DNA from: Shinisaurus crocodilurus
Taxonomy: Eukaryota > Chordata > Lepidosauria > Squamata > Shinisauridae
Direction of reading: 5' to 3'
DNA length: 64,000 nt
Assembly (NCBI GenBank): GCA_021292165.1
Contig: CM037877.1
Span: 163,800,242 to 163,864,241, forward strand
The notes beneath the pieces are model-generated. The model did no database searches. It had not been told where the DNA came from and saw only the letters and a list, made by a program, of their open reading frames with translations. The translations under genes were made by a program, and so were the position numbers. This document shows, piece by piece, positions 36,701 through 41,906 of the stretch (its first letter is position 1; each line of letters starts with the position of its first letter).

Positions 36701-38231
36701 GAACACAAAAGAGTTCTCTGCCTTCTCTAGAATTTAGTCTGAACAGAAAAGCATCTCTATCTGTGCTAGGCTTAGTACATCTGTTTCCAGGACCACACAC
36801 AAGTGGGACTGTCCATGGAAACACAGTGATAGAATAGGACATTATTATAGATCTTGTTTGTGTATATAAAGCCTTACATGGTAAAGCAGGATAGGTCCCA
36901 GATTCTCACTTATGAGAAATAGAAGACATCCCTACAGTGCTTTTGAGGGTTGGCCCTTTGTATTTTTTCAGCCTCACTCTTATTTCAGAGAAGATAAGAA
37001 AGAAGTAAAGCAGCTTGAGGCTAAAAGATCCAGCCAGTTTTCCAACCATAGTAGGAGTAGTAAGTGGTCAAGGAAAATAGCAGCTATCTAATGTTCATTA
37101 TTTCAAGGCAAAAATTATTAGCACCAAGATCCAATTTAAATCTAAATGTCCCTCATTTCCTAAATTCAGATTGAAAAACTACACAATCAGATTTTAATGA
37201 TGAATTCATTGCACATAAAGCAGAGTTTAGGAAGTGCGCATAGGCTTACGGTACTTCTAAACGAAGTGCAGAGAGCTGGACTACAAACGCGCTTGAACAA
37301 AACACTGCTTCAGCCTCAGTTCTTTATTTGTGGAACAAGAACAGCAGCAGCCTATCCGAAACTAGCATAGCGGGTATTTTAAAAAACTAAGAAGCATCTT
37401 GCGTATTAAAAGTGCATTCCCTAAACCCTGCAGTTATATCTGCGGTTCAGGGTTCCATAGGGGTGGGGTGGGAGAGAGAAGAGCGGGAACGGGTTGCGGG
37501 AGTGGCTCCAGAACGATCGTTTGAACAGAGTTACAAAGCCAGATTTCAAGGGTATCTTCACTGGCCGAAATCTTCAGCCCTTACGAACGCTCTCGCCGGC
37601 GCCACTCCCGCTTCCATCCTGAAGTATTCCGTAACTCCCGAGGGTTGAATCCAATGTTAAAGCTACTTAGAGCAGACCCACTGAAATAAAGCGGGACTTA
37701 AGCTGGTCCCATTAATTTCCTTGGGTCTACTCTAAGTAGGACAACCACTGGATTCAACCCCAAAACTGCACGCTTTCACCAAGCCATAGGAAACCTGCTT
37801 GCCGACTCCACTAGCATGCGCAGGAACACGGCTGCGTCCTATTCACGCTGACTTGGGAGGAAGCCCCACAGAACTCAAGCGGGGTCGACTTCAGACCGTG
37901 CACAGGTTTTCTCATGGCTGAACGAGCCTCGCCGCTGGTCCTCTTTCAGAGGAGCGCGCTGCGCCCCTCAGCCTACAATGCAAAGCCCGCTGGCAGGAAA
38001 CCAGCGCCAGAGGCCCGTCAACCAATATGGCGCACCATGCTGCAGGCTCTCCTTCAGAGCCAAGGCCTTTTGACAAGGCCGCCGCCGTTTCCCGCCTCTG
38101 CAGCAGCCCCGCCGCCATTTTGAGGCAGAGCCTATCCTCGGCCTCCCTTCGTTCCTTCGCCATGAGGCGGCGGCGGCAGCAAGAGCAGCCCTCGAACCGA
38201 ATAGAAAGAGCTCACCTTCCCCGTAATCCAT
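1371..38231 (-). CDS. ZNF326: ZNF326 (ZIRD), DBIRD complex zinc-finger protein, 12 coding exons
   Basis: Coding exons in transcript order: 38231-38216, 32611-32488, 30235-29830, 26442-26247, 17379-17345, 14656-14572, 11813-11699, 9310-9163, 8295-8196, 7243-7113, 2675-2580, 1541-1371. Phases join without a break, giving 1623 nt and 540 residues plus stop. Seen in the protein: Gly/Tyr/Arg-rich N-terminus (1-182) with a ten-Gly run (36-45) and a GRGRGRG end; basic patches near 211-232 and 300-316; C2H2 finger C331/C334/H347/H353; C2H2 finger C424/C427/H441/H447; acidic Glu-rich tail 485-540. This domain order and close similarity identify ZNF326. Known of the family: a nuclear protein that, with CCAR2, forms the DBIRD complex, which couples RNA polymerase II elongation to exon choice in A/T-rich regions. 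The mammalian protein is about 40 residues longer, from memory; the N-terminus here is shorter. No disruption is seen, so it is very probably functional. Confidence 0.95.
2580..2675 (-). CDS. ZNF326: ZNF326 coding exon 11
   Basis: 96-nt exon with acceptor TTACAG|ACTTAC and donor GTCAAG|GTAAGC. It encodes residues 453-484 ([20 protein letters not shown] and [12 protein letters not shown]), the conserved segment after the second finger. Both ends are in phase 0. Confidence 0.95.
3553..3890 (+). repeat. MITE-like head joined to an L2-type LINE 3' end
   Basis: The left part starts CAGCCTTCCCCAACCTGG, like hAT MITE termini, and is G/C-rich. From about 3766 it passes into a LINE 3' end (AGATTGTAAGCCTG, GGGCAGGGACTGTC, CTTCGGCTATT) with an AATAAATAAATA tail. 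The same LINE 3' end recurs at 5580-5745. Confidence 0.55.
4280..4425. mobile_element. hAT-type MITE, degraded
   Basis: Begins CAGGGATGGGGAAC and has the family's central CCAACTCCCATTATCC core with an inverted right half. A 19-bp unit (around TGTGGTCCTCCACATGT) is tandemly doubled in the left arm. Possible target duplication CTTTAAAT/CTTTAGTA is weak. Confidence 0.45.
5580..5750 (+). repeat. L2-type LINE 3' end
   Basis: Carries TTTTTAGATTGTAAGCCTGG, GCAGGGACTGTCTTGTTAAT and CTTCGGCTATTGGGCAGTAT, then an A/T-rich (AATAAA)n tail. It is nearly the same as the 3766-3890 copy and is the complement of the ends at 15920 and 63236. Confidence 0.6.
5846..6256. repeat. 410-bp near-perfect palindrome (foldback/MITE)
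   Basis: Two arms of about 200 bp meet at a 4-base loop near 6053-6056. Each arm runs from ATTTTTGTTATTTGTGTGAA through GGAGGGGGTTCCAGTTATTG, GCTCCATAAGACGCAC and a G-run to CAGCTGTTTGGCGCTG. The inner arms are very G/C-rich inside an A/T-rich intron. High arm identity implies a recent origin or recent conversion. No ORF in it is convincing. Confidence 0.75.
6257..6460. other. G/C-rich patch with CCAAT motifs next to the palindrome
   Basis: About 200 bp rich in CpG (GCCCGCGGCGCGCC) with a CCAAT in each orientation. It lies directly beside the foldback in an A/T-rich intron, 36 kb from the gene's promoter. Origin not recognised; it may be part of the same insertion. Confidence 0.35.
7113..7243 (-). 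CDS. ZNF326: ZNF326 coding exon 10, second zinc finger
   Basis: 131-nt exon with acceptor TGCCAG|GTGTCA and donor AACAG|GTAAAT. It encodes residues 409-452 with the second C2H2 finger (C424, C427, H441, H447) in the context [16 protein letters not shown] and [12 protein letters not shown]. Confidence 0.96.
7922..8166 (+). mobile_element. tRNA-derived SINE, full length
   Basis: The head has pol III box A (TGGCGTAGTGGTTAGAGTG) and box B (GGTTCTAGTCC). The body has CACAGGGTTGTTGTGAGGAT, like the MIR/L2-type 3' segment, and the end is GGCGGGGTATAAAT with (AAAT)n. The tail resembles the LINE ends in this window, suggesting that LINE as mobilisation partner (inference). It lies in the intron 3' of the ZNF326 second-finger linker exon. 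Confidence 0.8.
8196..8295 (-). CDS. ZNF326: ZNF326 coding exon 9, inter-finger linker, GC donor
   Basis: 100-nt exon with acceptor TTCTAG|GAATGT. It encodes [20 protein letters not shown] and EKDVMEG. The donor reads GAAG|GCAAGT, a GC-AG intron. The phase to the next exon is correct only with this site. Confidence 0.92.
8634..8995. repeat. 362-bp foldback in a short ZNF326 intron
   Basis: Arms 8634-8768 and 8861-8995 are inverted copies of about 135 bp, around 93% alike by eye, sharing ATGGATAATGTTGATACCTG, CTTAACACATGCTTTACATG and AGTGCCATCCCAAGAT. A 92-bp loop separates them. It occupies over a third of the 867-bp intron between exons 8 and 9 and would fold in the pre-mRNA. Confidence 0.85.
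9163..9310 (-). CDS. ZNF326: ZNF326 coding exon 8, first AKAP95-type zinc finger
   Basis: 148-nt exon with acceptor TGCTAG|AATGGC and donor CTGCAT|GTAAGT. It encodes [20 protein letters not shown] with HLESAVHQ: a C-x2-C-x12-H-x5-H finger (C331, C334, H347, H353), then the conserved [14 protein letters not shown]. Confidence 0.97.
9903..9951. repeat. Small perfect hairpin
   Basis: CTTATAATACTTGCC and its exact complement are separated by a 6-base loop. Intronic; probably a decayed MITE centre. Confidence 0.5.
10410..10659. mobile_element. Tc1/mariner-type MITE with TA duplication
   Basis: Terminal inverted repeats CAGTAATACCTTGGATTG (left) and CAGTCATGCCTTGGATTG (right, complemented) match at 15 of 18. 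TA dinucleotides flank both ends (10408-10409 and 10660-10661). The 250-bp element has no coding capacity and contains a (TTTA)n stretch. The TA target is typical of Tc1/mariner/Tigger transposases. Confidence 0.75.
11005..11141. mobile_element. hAT-type MITE with 8-bp target duplication
   Basis: Begins CAGGGGTAGGAAGAAAGTA and ends with its imperfect complement. It folds into a hairpin around GGACTTCAGCTCCCCAC / GGGAGTTGAAGTCC. Flanking octamers ATACAGGA (10997-11004) and ATATAGGA (11142-11149) match 7 of 8. Confidence 0.7.
11274..11399. mobile_element. hAT-type MITE, older copy
   Basis: Same hairpin family as the 11005 copy (TTACAACTCCTATAATCC and GGGAGTCGTAGTCC). Flanking octamers ATCTAAAC and ACCTAAAT match 6 of 8. 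It lies only about 130 bp from the other MITE. Confidence 0.6.
11699..11813 (-). CDS. ZNF326: ZNF326 coding exon 7, basic [10 protein letters not shown] segment
   Basis: 115-nt exon with acceptor TTTTAG|GTGTCA and donor TACAG|GTTTGT. It encodes residues 288-325 with [20 protein letters not shown] and SEKYGDGY. This charged, probably helical segment precedes the first zinc finger and is a ZNF326 hallmark. Confidence 0.95.
11814..14571. other. ZNF326 intron, little recognised
   Basis: Mostly A/T-rich intron sequence. A stretch at about 13140-13290 (AGGGTAGGGAACCACCAGCC) looks like a degraded repeat. The Pro- and Gly-rich short ORFs here have no exon features. Confidence 0.5.
14572..14656 (-). 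CDS. ZNF326: ZNF326 coding exon 6, acidic linker
   Basis: 85-nt exon with acceptor CATTAG|GGTAAT and donor CGAAG|GTAAGT. It encodes residues 260-287, [20 protein letters not shown] and on, an acidic linker before the basic segment. Together with exon 5 it makes a 120-nt block whose omission keeps the frame. Confidence 0.88.
15499..15623. mobile_element. Harbinger-type MITE with TAA duplication
   Basis: A 125-bp palindrome. Ends AGGTGCTATCCTATGCA and (complemented) GGGCACAATCCTATGCA; TAA is present on both sides (15496-15498 and 15624-15626), as PIF/Harbinger transposases make. The core is CTACAACTCCCAGCATGCC and its inverted copy. Confidence 0.8.
15920..16435 (-). mobile_element. L2/CR1-type LINE 3' fragment
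   Basis: On the minus strand the sequence codes, with gaps, LHGLGPQYL, then [14 protein letters not shown] and a KTALHSQAF end, like the C-terminal end of non-LTR reverse transcriptase ORFs. It then runs into the 3' end containing the AAGCTCTGAGCAGTT complement. Frame breaks show it is dead. A sister copy is at 63236-63655. Confidence 0.7.
16616..16955. repeat. Foldback MITE family (GGGCAGTATCC ends), copy 1
   Basis: The left half (GCTGATTCCACTGTGCAAGT, TTTTAGTGCTTC) and right half (ACTTGCGCAATGGAATCAGC, GAAGCACTAAAT) are inverted copies. The right terminus complements to GGGCAGTATCCAGTGG. Related copies are at 28890-29165 and 31381-31694. Confidence 0.6.
17345..17379 (-). CDS. ZNF326: ZNF326 coding exon 5, 35-nt microexon
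   Basis: Acceptor AATAG|ACCCAAG and donor GCAGAG|GTAAAG. It encodes [12 protein letters not shown] in frame between exons 4 and 6. It is very short, but both splice sites and phases fit. The DIRS element ends less than 800 bp upstream in the same intron. Confidence 0.85.
17380..18144. other. Intron sequence, nothing recognised
   Basis: A/T-rich intron between the microexon and the DIRS insertion. No ORF or repeat recognised. Confidence 0.5.
18145..18328. repeat. DIRS left inverted terminal repeat
   Basis: From 18174 on it mirrors the right terminus (24629-24780) nearly throughout, including ACACATATGGGCTCTGCGCC and GAGGCGAAATGGGCGGGAAC. The outermost 30 bp (AAGGACAGGTTGCTTACCTG on) are absent from the right end and reappear only in the internal complementary region. 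Confidence 0.9.
18513..18606. repeat. DIRS internal complementary region (ICR)
   Basis: The first part (18513 to about 18571) is the complement of the left terminus (CGAAGAACTACAGTTACAGG, TAAGCAACCTGTCC). The second part (about 18569 to 18606) is the complement of the right terminus (TTCTTCTTCGTGGTCTCTGT, GCATCACACATATGGGC). The two meet at CCTGTCC-TTCTTC with a shared AAG/CTT. In DIRS-1 the ICR is thought to template joining of the ends into a circular intermediate. Confidence 0.9.
18650..19690 (-). pseudogene. DIRS tyrosine recombinase, one frameshift
   Basis: The N-terminal part (about 19690-18920) reads [36 protein letters not shown] and [15 protein letters not shown] with the first catalytic Arg. 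A shift near 18915 moves to the frame ending at 18650, with HSTRAQS (His-x-x-Arg) and [17 protein letters not shown] (Trp and catalytic Tyr). All catalytic residues of the R-H-R-W-Y set that I look for are present, in two frames. The enzyme would integrate the circular DNA form instead of an integrase. Confidence 0.88.
19679..21640 (-). pseudogene. DIRS RT-RNase H-methylase region, two frameshifts
   Basis: The reading shifts near 21505 into the frame holding [14 protein letters not shown] and the reverse transcriptase ([37 protein letters not shown] catalytic DD). A second shift near 20222, after AYLNKQGG, returns to the first frame for RNase H ([16 protein letters not shown]) and the DIRS methylase-like domain ([37 protein letters not shown]). 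It ends at a stop at 19679, overlapping the recombinase frame. All three domains are recognisable, but no single ORF spans them, so this copy is non-autonomous. Confidence 0.88.
21633..24425 (-). CDS. DIRS gag-like ORF, 930 residues, open
   Basis: Starts [20 protein letters not shown]. The N-terminus has a Cys/His cluster (C-x2-C...H...C-x2-C, then H and C-x2-C) typical of vertebrate DIRS gag. Residues about 200-530 are Arg/Ser-rich with degenerate repeats (VERRRRRS and SADTER units). The C-terminal part ([31 protein letters not shown]) is globular and ends in a basic tail [13 protein letters not shown]. It probably packages element RNA. The final residues overlap the start of the pol frame. 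A 228-residue plus-strand ORF at 22898-23584 is the shadow of the Arg/Ser repeats. Confidence 0.85.
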   Translation of the reverse strand: MMALKAPFRKCIDCGAKLPPADGHALCLLCLGQEHIVETCRHCKKFTKVTRKQRALKLKTSLCQQTLSAAGPSLPRATTSKKPSPSTVKVTGQEKDQTQKKKSHKGPKGEKTQKKPKTLSPIGSVASKKQETSKTVPSPSPAKRSTSIHKELSTPRIIELDTAIDRAQSISDGEILDSPTKTARSQHSTSPKRGEEPQSKPSEHRSRSGSQASKRHSIRSKDDFTYQGREDSAARRRSPRHRSPRCRRDHRSHSTRPDSSSEDEATRRSTQQAGAEKLAAASSPGRVAADIETPRHRHSSVDTEGSHRRNLKHDVERRRRRSSSLDVERRYHSPPYGVERRRRSASADTERSPSYGAERRRRRTSADTEYRTRPAFSPDIARRRHRSRSLDADRRHRGSRSHSNDIGKHRRRNVEYQRKVSTRTIDRRRRSSSSGSVRQHRVSPQGDRYRRQTTPIDAERRHDSPYIERHRRRAPPIDTERRHDSPYIGRRRRRSSSPDVDQHKRRGTTRSRSPRERYYHTAQTVRGASPQKGKHAVSSKNHHSSTQASPRKALCKRKHLEKPVPSKDLDPESSSDLPYSDSDSALSGPLESSPDLQVESRAAVSPSEDLGTFADHVLRMTASLGIETVIESPDDDDPVYNMMQSTQTSPALVPYLPALLKVVKNTWNKPAVIPPTGKRLESLYRVHKEDAQFLFTHPAPNSIIVESAQSTSSKIHTTPVDQEGKKLDACARRVYSSSALGLRVSNYQAIMARYQHFLTEKLGNLCEDLSEEKRQLARVLQAEALSMAILQMNNARHQTDCHARALISSVALRRHAWLRSTLLNTEVRARIENLPFDGEGLFNTKTDDSLDAAQKAKVTAQKMGLNAAPRQRYKTKQWTKFQPAVPFRPRFPQKSQDLRVRDRQPSGSRRPFQPKYQGPRKGNSFGKRRL
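24629..24780. repeat. DIRS right inverted terminal repeat
   Basis: Inverted copy of 18174-18328, ending CAGAGACCACGAAGAAGAA. It lies just upstream (in element sense) of the gag ORF and should hold the element's promoter. Confidence 0.88.
24781..25251. other. Intron sequence with short CA repeat
   Basis: A/T-rich, with a short (CA)n near 24835-24847 and a G-run at 25156-25168. No gene feature. Confidence 0.5.
25260..25359. mobile_element. hAT-type MITE with perfect 8-bp duplication
   Basis: A 100-bp element with termini CAGTGTTCTCCAACCTTGGG and its complement. ATCTAGGG is directly repeated on both sides (25252-25259 and 25360-25367), which fixes the ends. The centre holds CTACAACTCCCAGCATGCC. 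Confidence 0.9.
26247..26442 (-). CDS. ZNF326: ZNF326 coding exon 4, nuclear localisation region
   Basis: 196-nt exon with acceptor TTACAG|TACATG and donor CCTA|GTAAGT. It encodes residues 183-247 ([20 protein letters not shown] and on), with basic clusters GIKRKM and [10 protein letters not shown] that look like nuclear localisation signals. The exon ends in phase 1. Confidence 0.95.
26947..27101. mobile_element. Harbinger-type MITE with TAA duplication
   Basis: Termini CAGTGCAATCC and GGATTGCACTA; TAA on both sides (26944-26946 and 27102-27104). The body holds CTCAGAAGTAAGTGCAACTG and inverted GAGAGTAAGCCCCATTTAAT. A sister copy is at 52895-52993. Confidence 0.7.
27871..27963. mobile_element. 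Harbinger-type MITE, internally deleted
   Basis: AGGGTGCAATCCTATAC left end, CTACAACTCCCAGCATTCC core, GGATTGCGCCC right end. Most of the right core arm is missing compared with the 55759 and 62026 copies. Confidence 0.65.
27970..28889. other. Intron sequence, nothing recognised
   Basis: A/T-rich intron of ZNF326. No credible ORF or repeat. Confidence 0.45.
28890..29165. repeat. Foldback MITE family (GGGCAGTATCC ends), copy 2
   Basis: Ends ACAGTATCCAATACTGCC and (complemented) CGGCAGTATTCAGTGC. The arms share ACTAGTTCC/GGAACTAG and GCACTTCTG-type segments with the 16616 and 31381 copies. Confidence 0.55.
29830..30235 (-). CDS. ZNF326: ZNF326 coding exon 3, large Gly/Ser/Tyr/Arg-rich exon
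   Basis: 406-nt exon with acceptor TTCCAG|GTTTGG and donor CGAGGA|GTAAGT. It encodes residues 47-182, including [20 protein letters not shown] and the terminal GRGRGRG. The low-complexity, aromatic- and Arg-rich composition is typical of RNA-binding nuclear proteins and is strongly conserved in ZNF326. Confidence 0.95.
30236..31380. other. ZNF326 intron, nothing recognised
   Basis: A/T-rich, no repeat recognised and no ORF with exon-like features. Confidence 0.5.
31381..31694. repeat. Foldback MITE family (GGGCAGAATCC ends), copy 3
   Basis: Left end GGGCAGAATCGAACAGGGTG and right end complementing to GGGCAGAATCCAATGGGATG, followed on both sides by CTTATGCCCC. The arms hold TTAGCACTTCTG and its inverted GAAACGCTAAAT. 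The best-preserved of the three copies. Confidence 0.7.
32488..32611 (-). CDS. ZNF326: ZNF326 coding exon 2, N-terminal Gly-rich region
   Basis: Acceptor TTAG|AAATGG and donor CCAG|GTAAGA. It encodes residues 6-47 beginning [13 protein letters not shown] and ending in ten consecutive glycines then T-R. The Gly run is coded by GGN repeats and so is prone to length change. Confidence 0.93.
32612..37439. other. First ZNF326 intron, mostly unique with scattered repeats
   Basis: No coding exon is recognised between exons 1 and 2. It includes a (GA)n run at 33727-33755, a Harbinger MITE left end near 34558 and a half-core near 34730-34765, part of the 'GGGTTCAGACAACACG' family near 35020-35150, and a G/C-rich repeat at 36240-36530 with a long C-run (36341-36356). 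Confidence 0.5.
36240..36530. repeat. Interspersed repeat family, copy 1 of 3
   Basis: Shares CAGCACGGAAAGAAC, TGCTTCTCCAAGGCTG and GGTATCCTGGCAGCACCTCA with 52500-52885 and, more loosely, with 48690-48990. I do not recognise the family. Confidence 0.5.
37646..37757. mobile_element. Short MITE near the ZNF326 promoter
   Basis: The termini GGTTGAATCCAATGTTA and CCACTGGATTCAACCCC are inverted repeats. The centre (GAGCAGACCCACTGAAAT) pairs with TGGGTCTACTCTAAGTAG. It sits about 470 bp from exon 1, in intron 1. Confidence 0.6.
38216..38231 (-). CDS. ZNF326: ZNF326 coding exon 1 (16 nt, start codon)
   Basis: Encodes MDYGE plus one base of codon 6. The ATG sits in the context GCC-ATG-G, a strong Kozak match, and the donor is G|GTGAGC. 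The start was chosen because this phase-1 end joins exactly to the next exon, giving MDYGEEMDRDYG, and because it lies inside the CpG-rich promoter. A second in-frame Met lies at residue 7. Confidence 0.85.
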
Positions 38232-39163
38232 GGCGACGACGGCCCTCGGGGTTTGCGCGCACCACTAGGAGGGGCGGCGGGGTCCTGCTCACCCTCTTCG
38301 GTGCTGCGGCAGCCGCAGGCACTCAGTGACGCAGCTTCCTCCGCAATGAGACACAGAGGAGCGCGGCGGAACGGGTAGCCACCGCCCACACAATTCCTGG
38401 CTCGCTGATTGGCTACGTAAATGCTCGGCTGAGCGTCAAGGCTATAGAGGCTGCGGGAGAATAAGCATGGAGATAGAAAGTCTATAGGAAGGTGTGCCCC
38501 GTCAAGGAAAAGCCTCTATGGCCCTCTCGTGGTGATAGAAGCCCGCCATCATACCCGCGCCCGTCGGGGCGGGGGAACACTTTTCCTGCTCATGTTGTTA
38601 AATGGAATAGTAGAGCCTAACGGGCTCTATTGAGCAGCACGTGCAGAACAAAAAAGTTCCCGGGTCGATGCATTACTTTGAGACTGGGAGCCTAAGCGCA
38701 GTTTTCCCACAGGGTGCTTCCAGAGGAGTCGTTTATTGTGGAATTGACCTGCCTCAGAGAGTCTTGACAGACATTTAATTAAATGTGTGTCTAGCAACAC
38801 AGTCATGTGAAAAAGAAAGTACACCCTTCTCGAGTTCCATGTATCAGGACAGAAGAAAAATCATCGGGCCGTAGTAGGTCTCAACATTAGGTAAAGACAA
38901 CCTCAGATGATGAACAACAACACATGACAGAGTAAACCGTGACATTACTTATTTTACAGAAATACAGCCAAAATGGAGAAGCCATGTGGGAAAAACTAAG
39001 TACACCCTTACTGCTGCCATAGGTATGAAGAGGCTAAGGAGCAGCTAGGTGATGCTAAGCAAATGCCCTTGATGAATTGATCATCAGCAGGTGTGACCAC
39101 CTCTATAAAAGCTGAAGTGTCAGGGGTTTGCTGGTCTCCCGCAGTCAGGTGTGTGTTACCACA

Positions 39164-40398
39164 ATGCCAAGGAGAGAAGACATAAGCAATGATCTTAGGG
39201 AAGCAATTGTTGCTGCCCATCAATCTGGGAAGGGTTATAAGGCCATTTCCAAACAATTTAAAGTCCATCATTCTACAGTGAGGAAGATTATTCACAAGTG
39301 GAAAACATTCAAGACAGTTGCCAATCTTCCAGGAGTGGTTAGAGTGTTGGACTGGGACTCAGGAGATCCAGGTTCTAGTCCCTGCTCAGCCATGAAACTC
39401 TGGGCCAGTCACTGACTCTCAGCCTAACCTACCTCACAGGGTTGTTGTGAGGATAAAATGGAGAGGAGGAGGAGGAGGAGGATTATGTAAGCCACCTTGG
39501 GTTCCTTTCAGGAAAAAAGACGGGGTATAAATAGAATAAATAAATAAAATAAATTCACCCAAAGTGCAGACCGTGCGTGCAATGCTCAGAGAAATGGTGA
39601 AACATCCAAGTGTTACATCTCAGGCGCTACAGGCCACAGTCAGCAGGTGCAACGTTAAAGTCCATGACAGTACAATTAGAAAAAGACTGAACAAGTATGG
39701 TTTGTATGGAAGGATTGCCAGGAGAAAGCCTCTTCTCTCTAAAAAGAACATGACAGCACGGCTTGGGTTTGCAAAGTTGCATCTGAACAAATCACAAGCC
39801 TTCTGGAACAATGTCCTTTGGACGGACGAGACCAAAGTGGATCTGTTTGGCCATAATGCACAGTGCCACGTTTGGTAAAAACCAAACACAGCATATCAGC
39901 ACAAACATCCCAGACCCAGACCAACTGTCAAGCACTGGTGGTGGAGGGGTGATGATTTGGGCTTGTTTTGCAGCCAGAGGACCTGGGCACCTTGCAGTCA
40001 TTGAGTCAACCATGACCTCCTCTGTATACCAAGGTATTCTAGAGTCGAATGTGAGGCCATCTGTCTGGCAGCTAAAACTTGGCTGAAATTGGGTCATGCA
40101 ACAGGACAATGATCCTAGCACACCAGCAAATCTACAACAGAAGTGGCTGACAAAGAAAAGAATCAAGGTGCTGCAATGGCCCAGTCAAAGTCCAGACCTC
40201 AACCCGATTGAAATGCTATGGCGGGACCTTAAGAGAGCTGTGCATAAACAAATGCCCGCAAACCACAATGAACTGAAGCAATGTTGTAAAGAAGAGTGGG
40301 CCAAAATTCCTCCACAATGATGTGAGAGACTGATCATGTCATACCAAAAACGATTACTTCAAGTTATTGCTGCTAAAGGTGGTTCTACCAGCTATTGA
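39164..40398 (+). pseudogene. Tc1 transposase pseudogene (DD34E)
   Basis: Starts MPRREDISNDLREAIVAAHQ with a helix-turn-helix (YKAISKQFKVHHSTVRKIIH). The catalytic triad is recognisable as WTDETK, QDNDP and SPDLNPIE. It is disrupted by a SINE at about 39332-39558, a frameshift just after it, and in-frame stops near 39877, 40084 and 40318, at least two of which look like CGA-to-TGA decay. It ends GGSTSY then TGA. Not able to make enzyme. Confidence 0.92.
39332..39558 (+). mobile_element. tRNA-derived SINE inserted in the Tc1 transposase
   Basis: Same family as 7922-8166 but 5'-truncated within box A (starts GTGGTTAGAGTGTTGG). It has box B GGTTCTAGTCC, a (GGA)n expansion and an (AAAT)n tail. 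The junction GGAGTGG fits microhomology with the transposase, and a few transposase codons are missing, so it entered with a small deletion. Confidence 0.85.
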
Positions 40399-40618
40399 AT
40401 CATAAGGTGTACTTAGTTTTTCCCACATGGCTTCTCCATTTTGGCTGTATTTCTGTACAATAACTAATGCCACAGTGTACTCTGTCATGTGTTGTTGTTC
40501 ATCTGAGGTTGTCTTTACCTAATTTTGAGACCTGCTATGGGCCTGATGATTTTTCTTCTGTCCTGATACGTGGAACCATGGAACTCAGGAAGGGTGTACT
40601 TTCTTTTTCACATGACTG

Positions 40619-41589
40619 TACGTCTCCCTCCCTCTCCATTTTTACTCTAAAATAGGTGCAGGGGGCCCAATTCAGATCAAAACCCTAGCATGGGGGGGCT
40701 GTGCCTATTCCAGAGTAAAGATGGGGGGGAGACATCGCTGCCTGACACACATTTAAAGTAATGTCTTTTGGCCCTTATTCACTGAGTTTTATGAGCCAAT
40801 GTCTTCTTTTTCCACTGCTGCTTCCGTCTTTTTTCTTACCACAGCTATTCTGTCTTTTCTTCCTTGACAGATTTTCCGTGGTAAGAAAAAAGACAGATGC
40901 AGCTGTGGGCAAAGATGGGATCATGAGTGGAAGACATTAGTCATCTGGAGCCCCCATAACATTCCGAGAACCAGGCAGCCATTGGGCAGTGTATAAATGA
41001 AATAAATAAATAAAATAAAAGCCTTGTCTGGAGGCACCCTTTTTCTTATGTGTTGGCTTAATGTCTCATAAGGTACTTTTAGAGCAACATTACAAAAGAG
41101 TTGGGTATAAATAATAATCAAATAACCCCATGAGCAACTGGTTTCTTGGGTGACCTGTCAGCTGTGTCATTGCCCATAGTCCCTGCATAAGGGGTATATG
41201 TACCCATATTCTTCAATTCAAAAACAGATCTGTGGAGGAAAAGTTAGCCCAGACAACCCCCCTCCCACCCCAATCAACAAAAACTCTGCCTAGGGCAGAG
41301 CAGAGCCAGCCTTCTGCATACATTCCCTTCCATGGGTCCTCCCCCCCCCCCCAGATCCCAGTGGCTCAACAACCCTCGGGCTAAGTACTGCAAAATATCC
41401 AGGACACAGAGAGGCAGCTGAAACAACCAGTTTTCCCCGCAGGCAAAGAGGGAGGGGGCGAAAAGGGGAAGGGAGAGCCAAACCAGAGGGAAAGGTGAGG
41501 CCTCGGGTCCCTGAGGGGTTGTTGGTCGTGGGCAGCAAGCTGCGCAGACGTCCAGGGCTCCGGTCTGGACTCCAGATCCAACCCCAGGA
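40619..41589. other. Intergenic, LINE tail fragments only
   Basis: Includes a LINE 3' tip at 40965-41025 (CATTGGGCAGTGTATAAATG then (AAAT)n) and a hairpin around 40835-40895 (TTTTTTCTTACCAC / GTGGTAAGAAAAAA). No gene. Confidence 0.5.
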
Positions 41590-41905
41590 AGCTCCCGGTG
41601 AAATTAGCTGAGTTCGCTCAGCTGCTCTTGGACGCGGCTATCTAGGAACTGGAGGTCAGTTAAGGTAATGTCTCTGCTGTGCTGGCTCTGTGCGAACATA
41701 CAAACTGGAACACAAGCGCGTGTACCTTGTTAACATGTTCTGTTTATTTTTATATGCCCCATTAAACTCTGTTTACCTATAAACAGCGTAGTAAAGTCAT
41801 TCACTCTCTGTCTCTTCGTCAATTTCAGCCGCGGCTTTGTTTTAAGTGCTGGAAGCCATATAGGAGGGGTTTTCTCGGCTCCGGTTAACCCTTTCCGACC
41901 CGAAC
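41590..41905 (+). repeat. Possible LTR-like repeat, copy 1
   Basis: Related to 47400-47705: both have CATTAAAC (a possible polyadenylation signal), TTCTTCGTCAATTTCA or TTCTTGTCAATTTCA, then TTTTAAGTGC and GTTTTCTCGGCTC. No coding region lies between or beside them. Could be solo LTRs, but I see no terminal TG...CA that I trust. Confidence 0.3.
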
Positions 41906-41906
41906 C

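Larger units (their letters stand above)
37440..38600 (-). promoter_or_regulatory. ZNF326: CpG-rich ZNF326 promoter and 5' UTR
   Basis: CpG density rises sharply around coding exon 1, in contrast to the A/T-rich introns. A minus-strand CCAAT box is at 38408-38412, about 180 bp before the ATG. A YY1-like GCCATTTTG lies near 38112, downstream of the ATG in intron 1. There is no obvious TATA box, consistent with a broadly expressed CpG-island promoter. The transcription start is not determinable here; 38.25-38.38 kb is likely. Confidence 0.65.
38800..40618 (+). mobile_element. Tc1-type DNA transposon with long IR/DR ends
   Basis: Inverted terminal repeats of about 210 bp (38800-39010 and 40403-40618), each with two short direct repeats: outer GAAAAAGAAAGTACACCC and inner GGGAAAAACTAAGTACACCC. 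That is the IR/DR layout of Tc1 elements such as Sleeping Beauty. The outer ends read CAGTCATGTG; TA is intact on the right (40619-40620) and CA, a mutated TA, on the left. It carries a dead transposase and a nested SINE. Confidence 0.92.

Noticed and set aside
37900..38390. Short ORFs on both strands around the first exon
   Set aside because: CpG-island composition; the minus-strand splice structure of ZNF326 explains the region.
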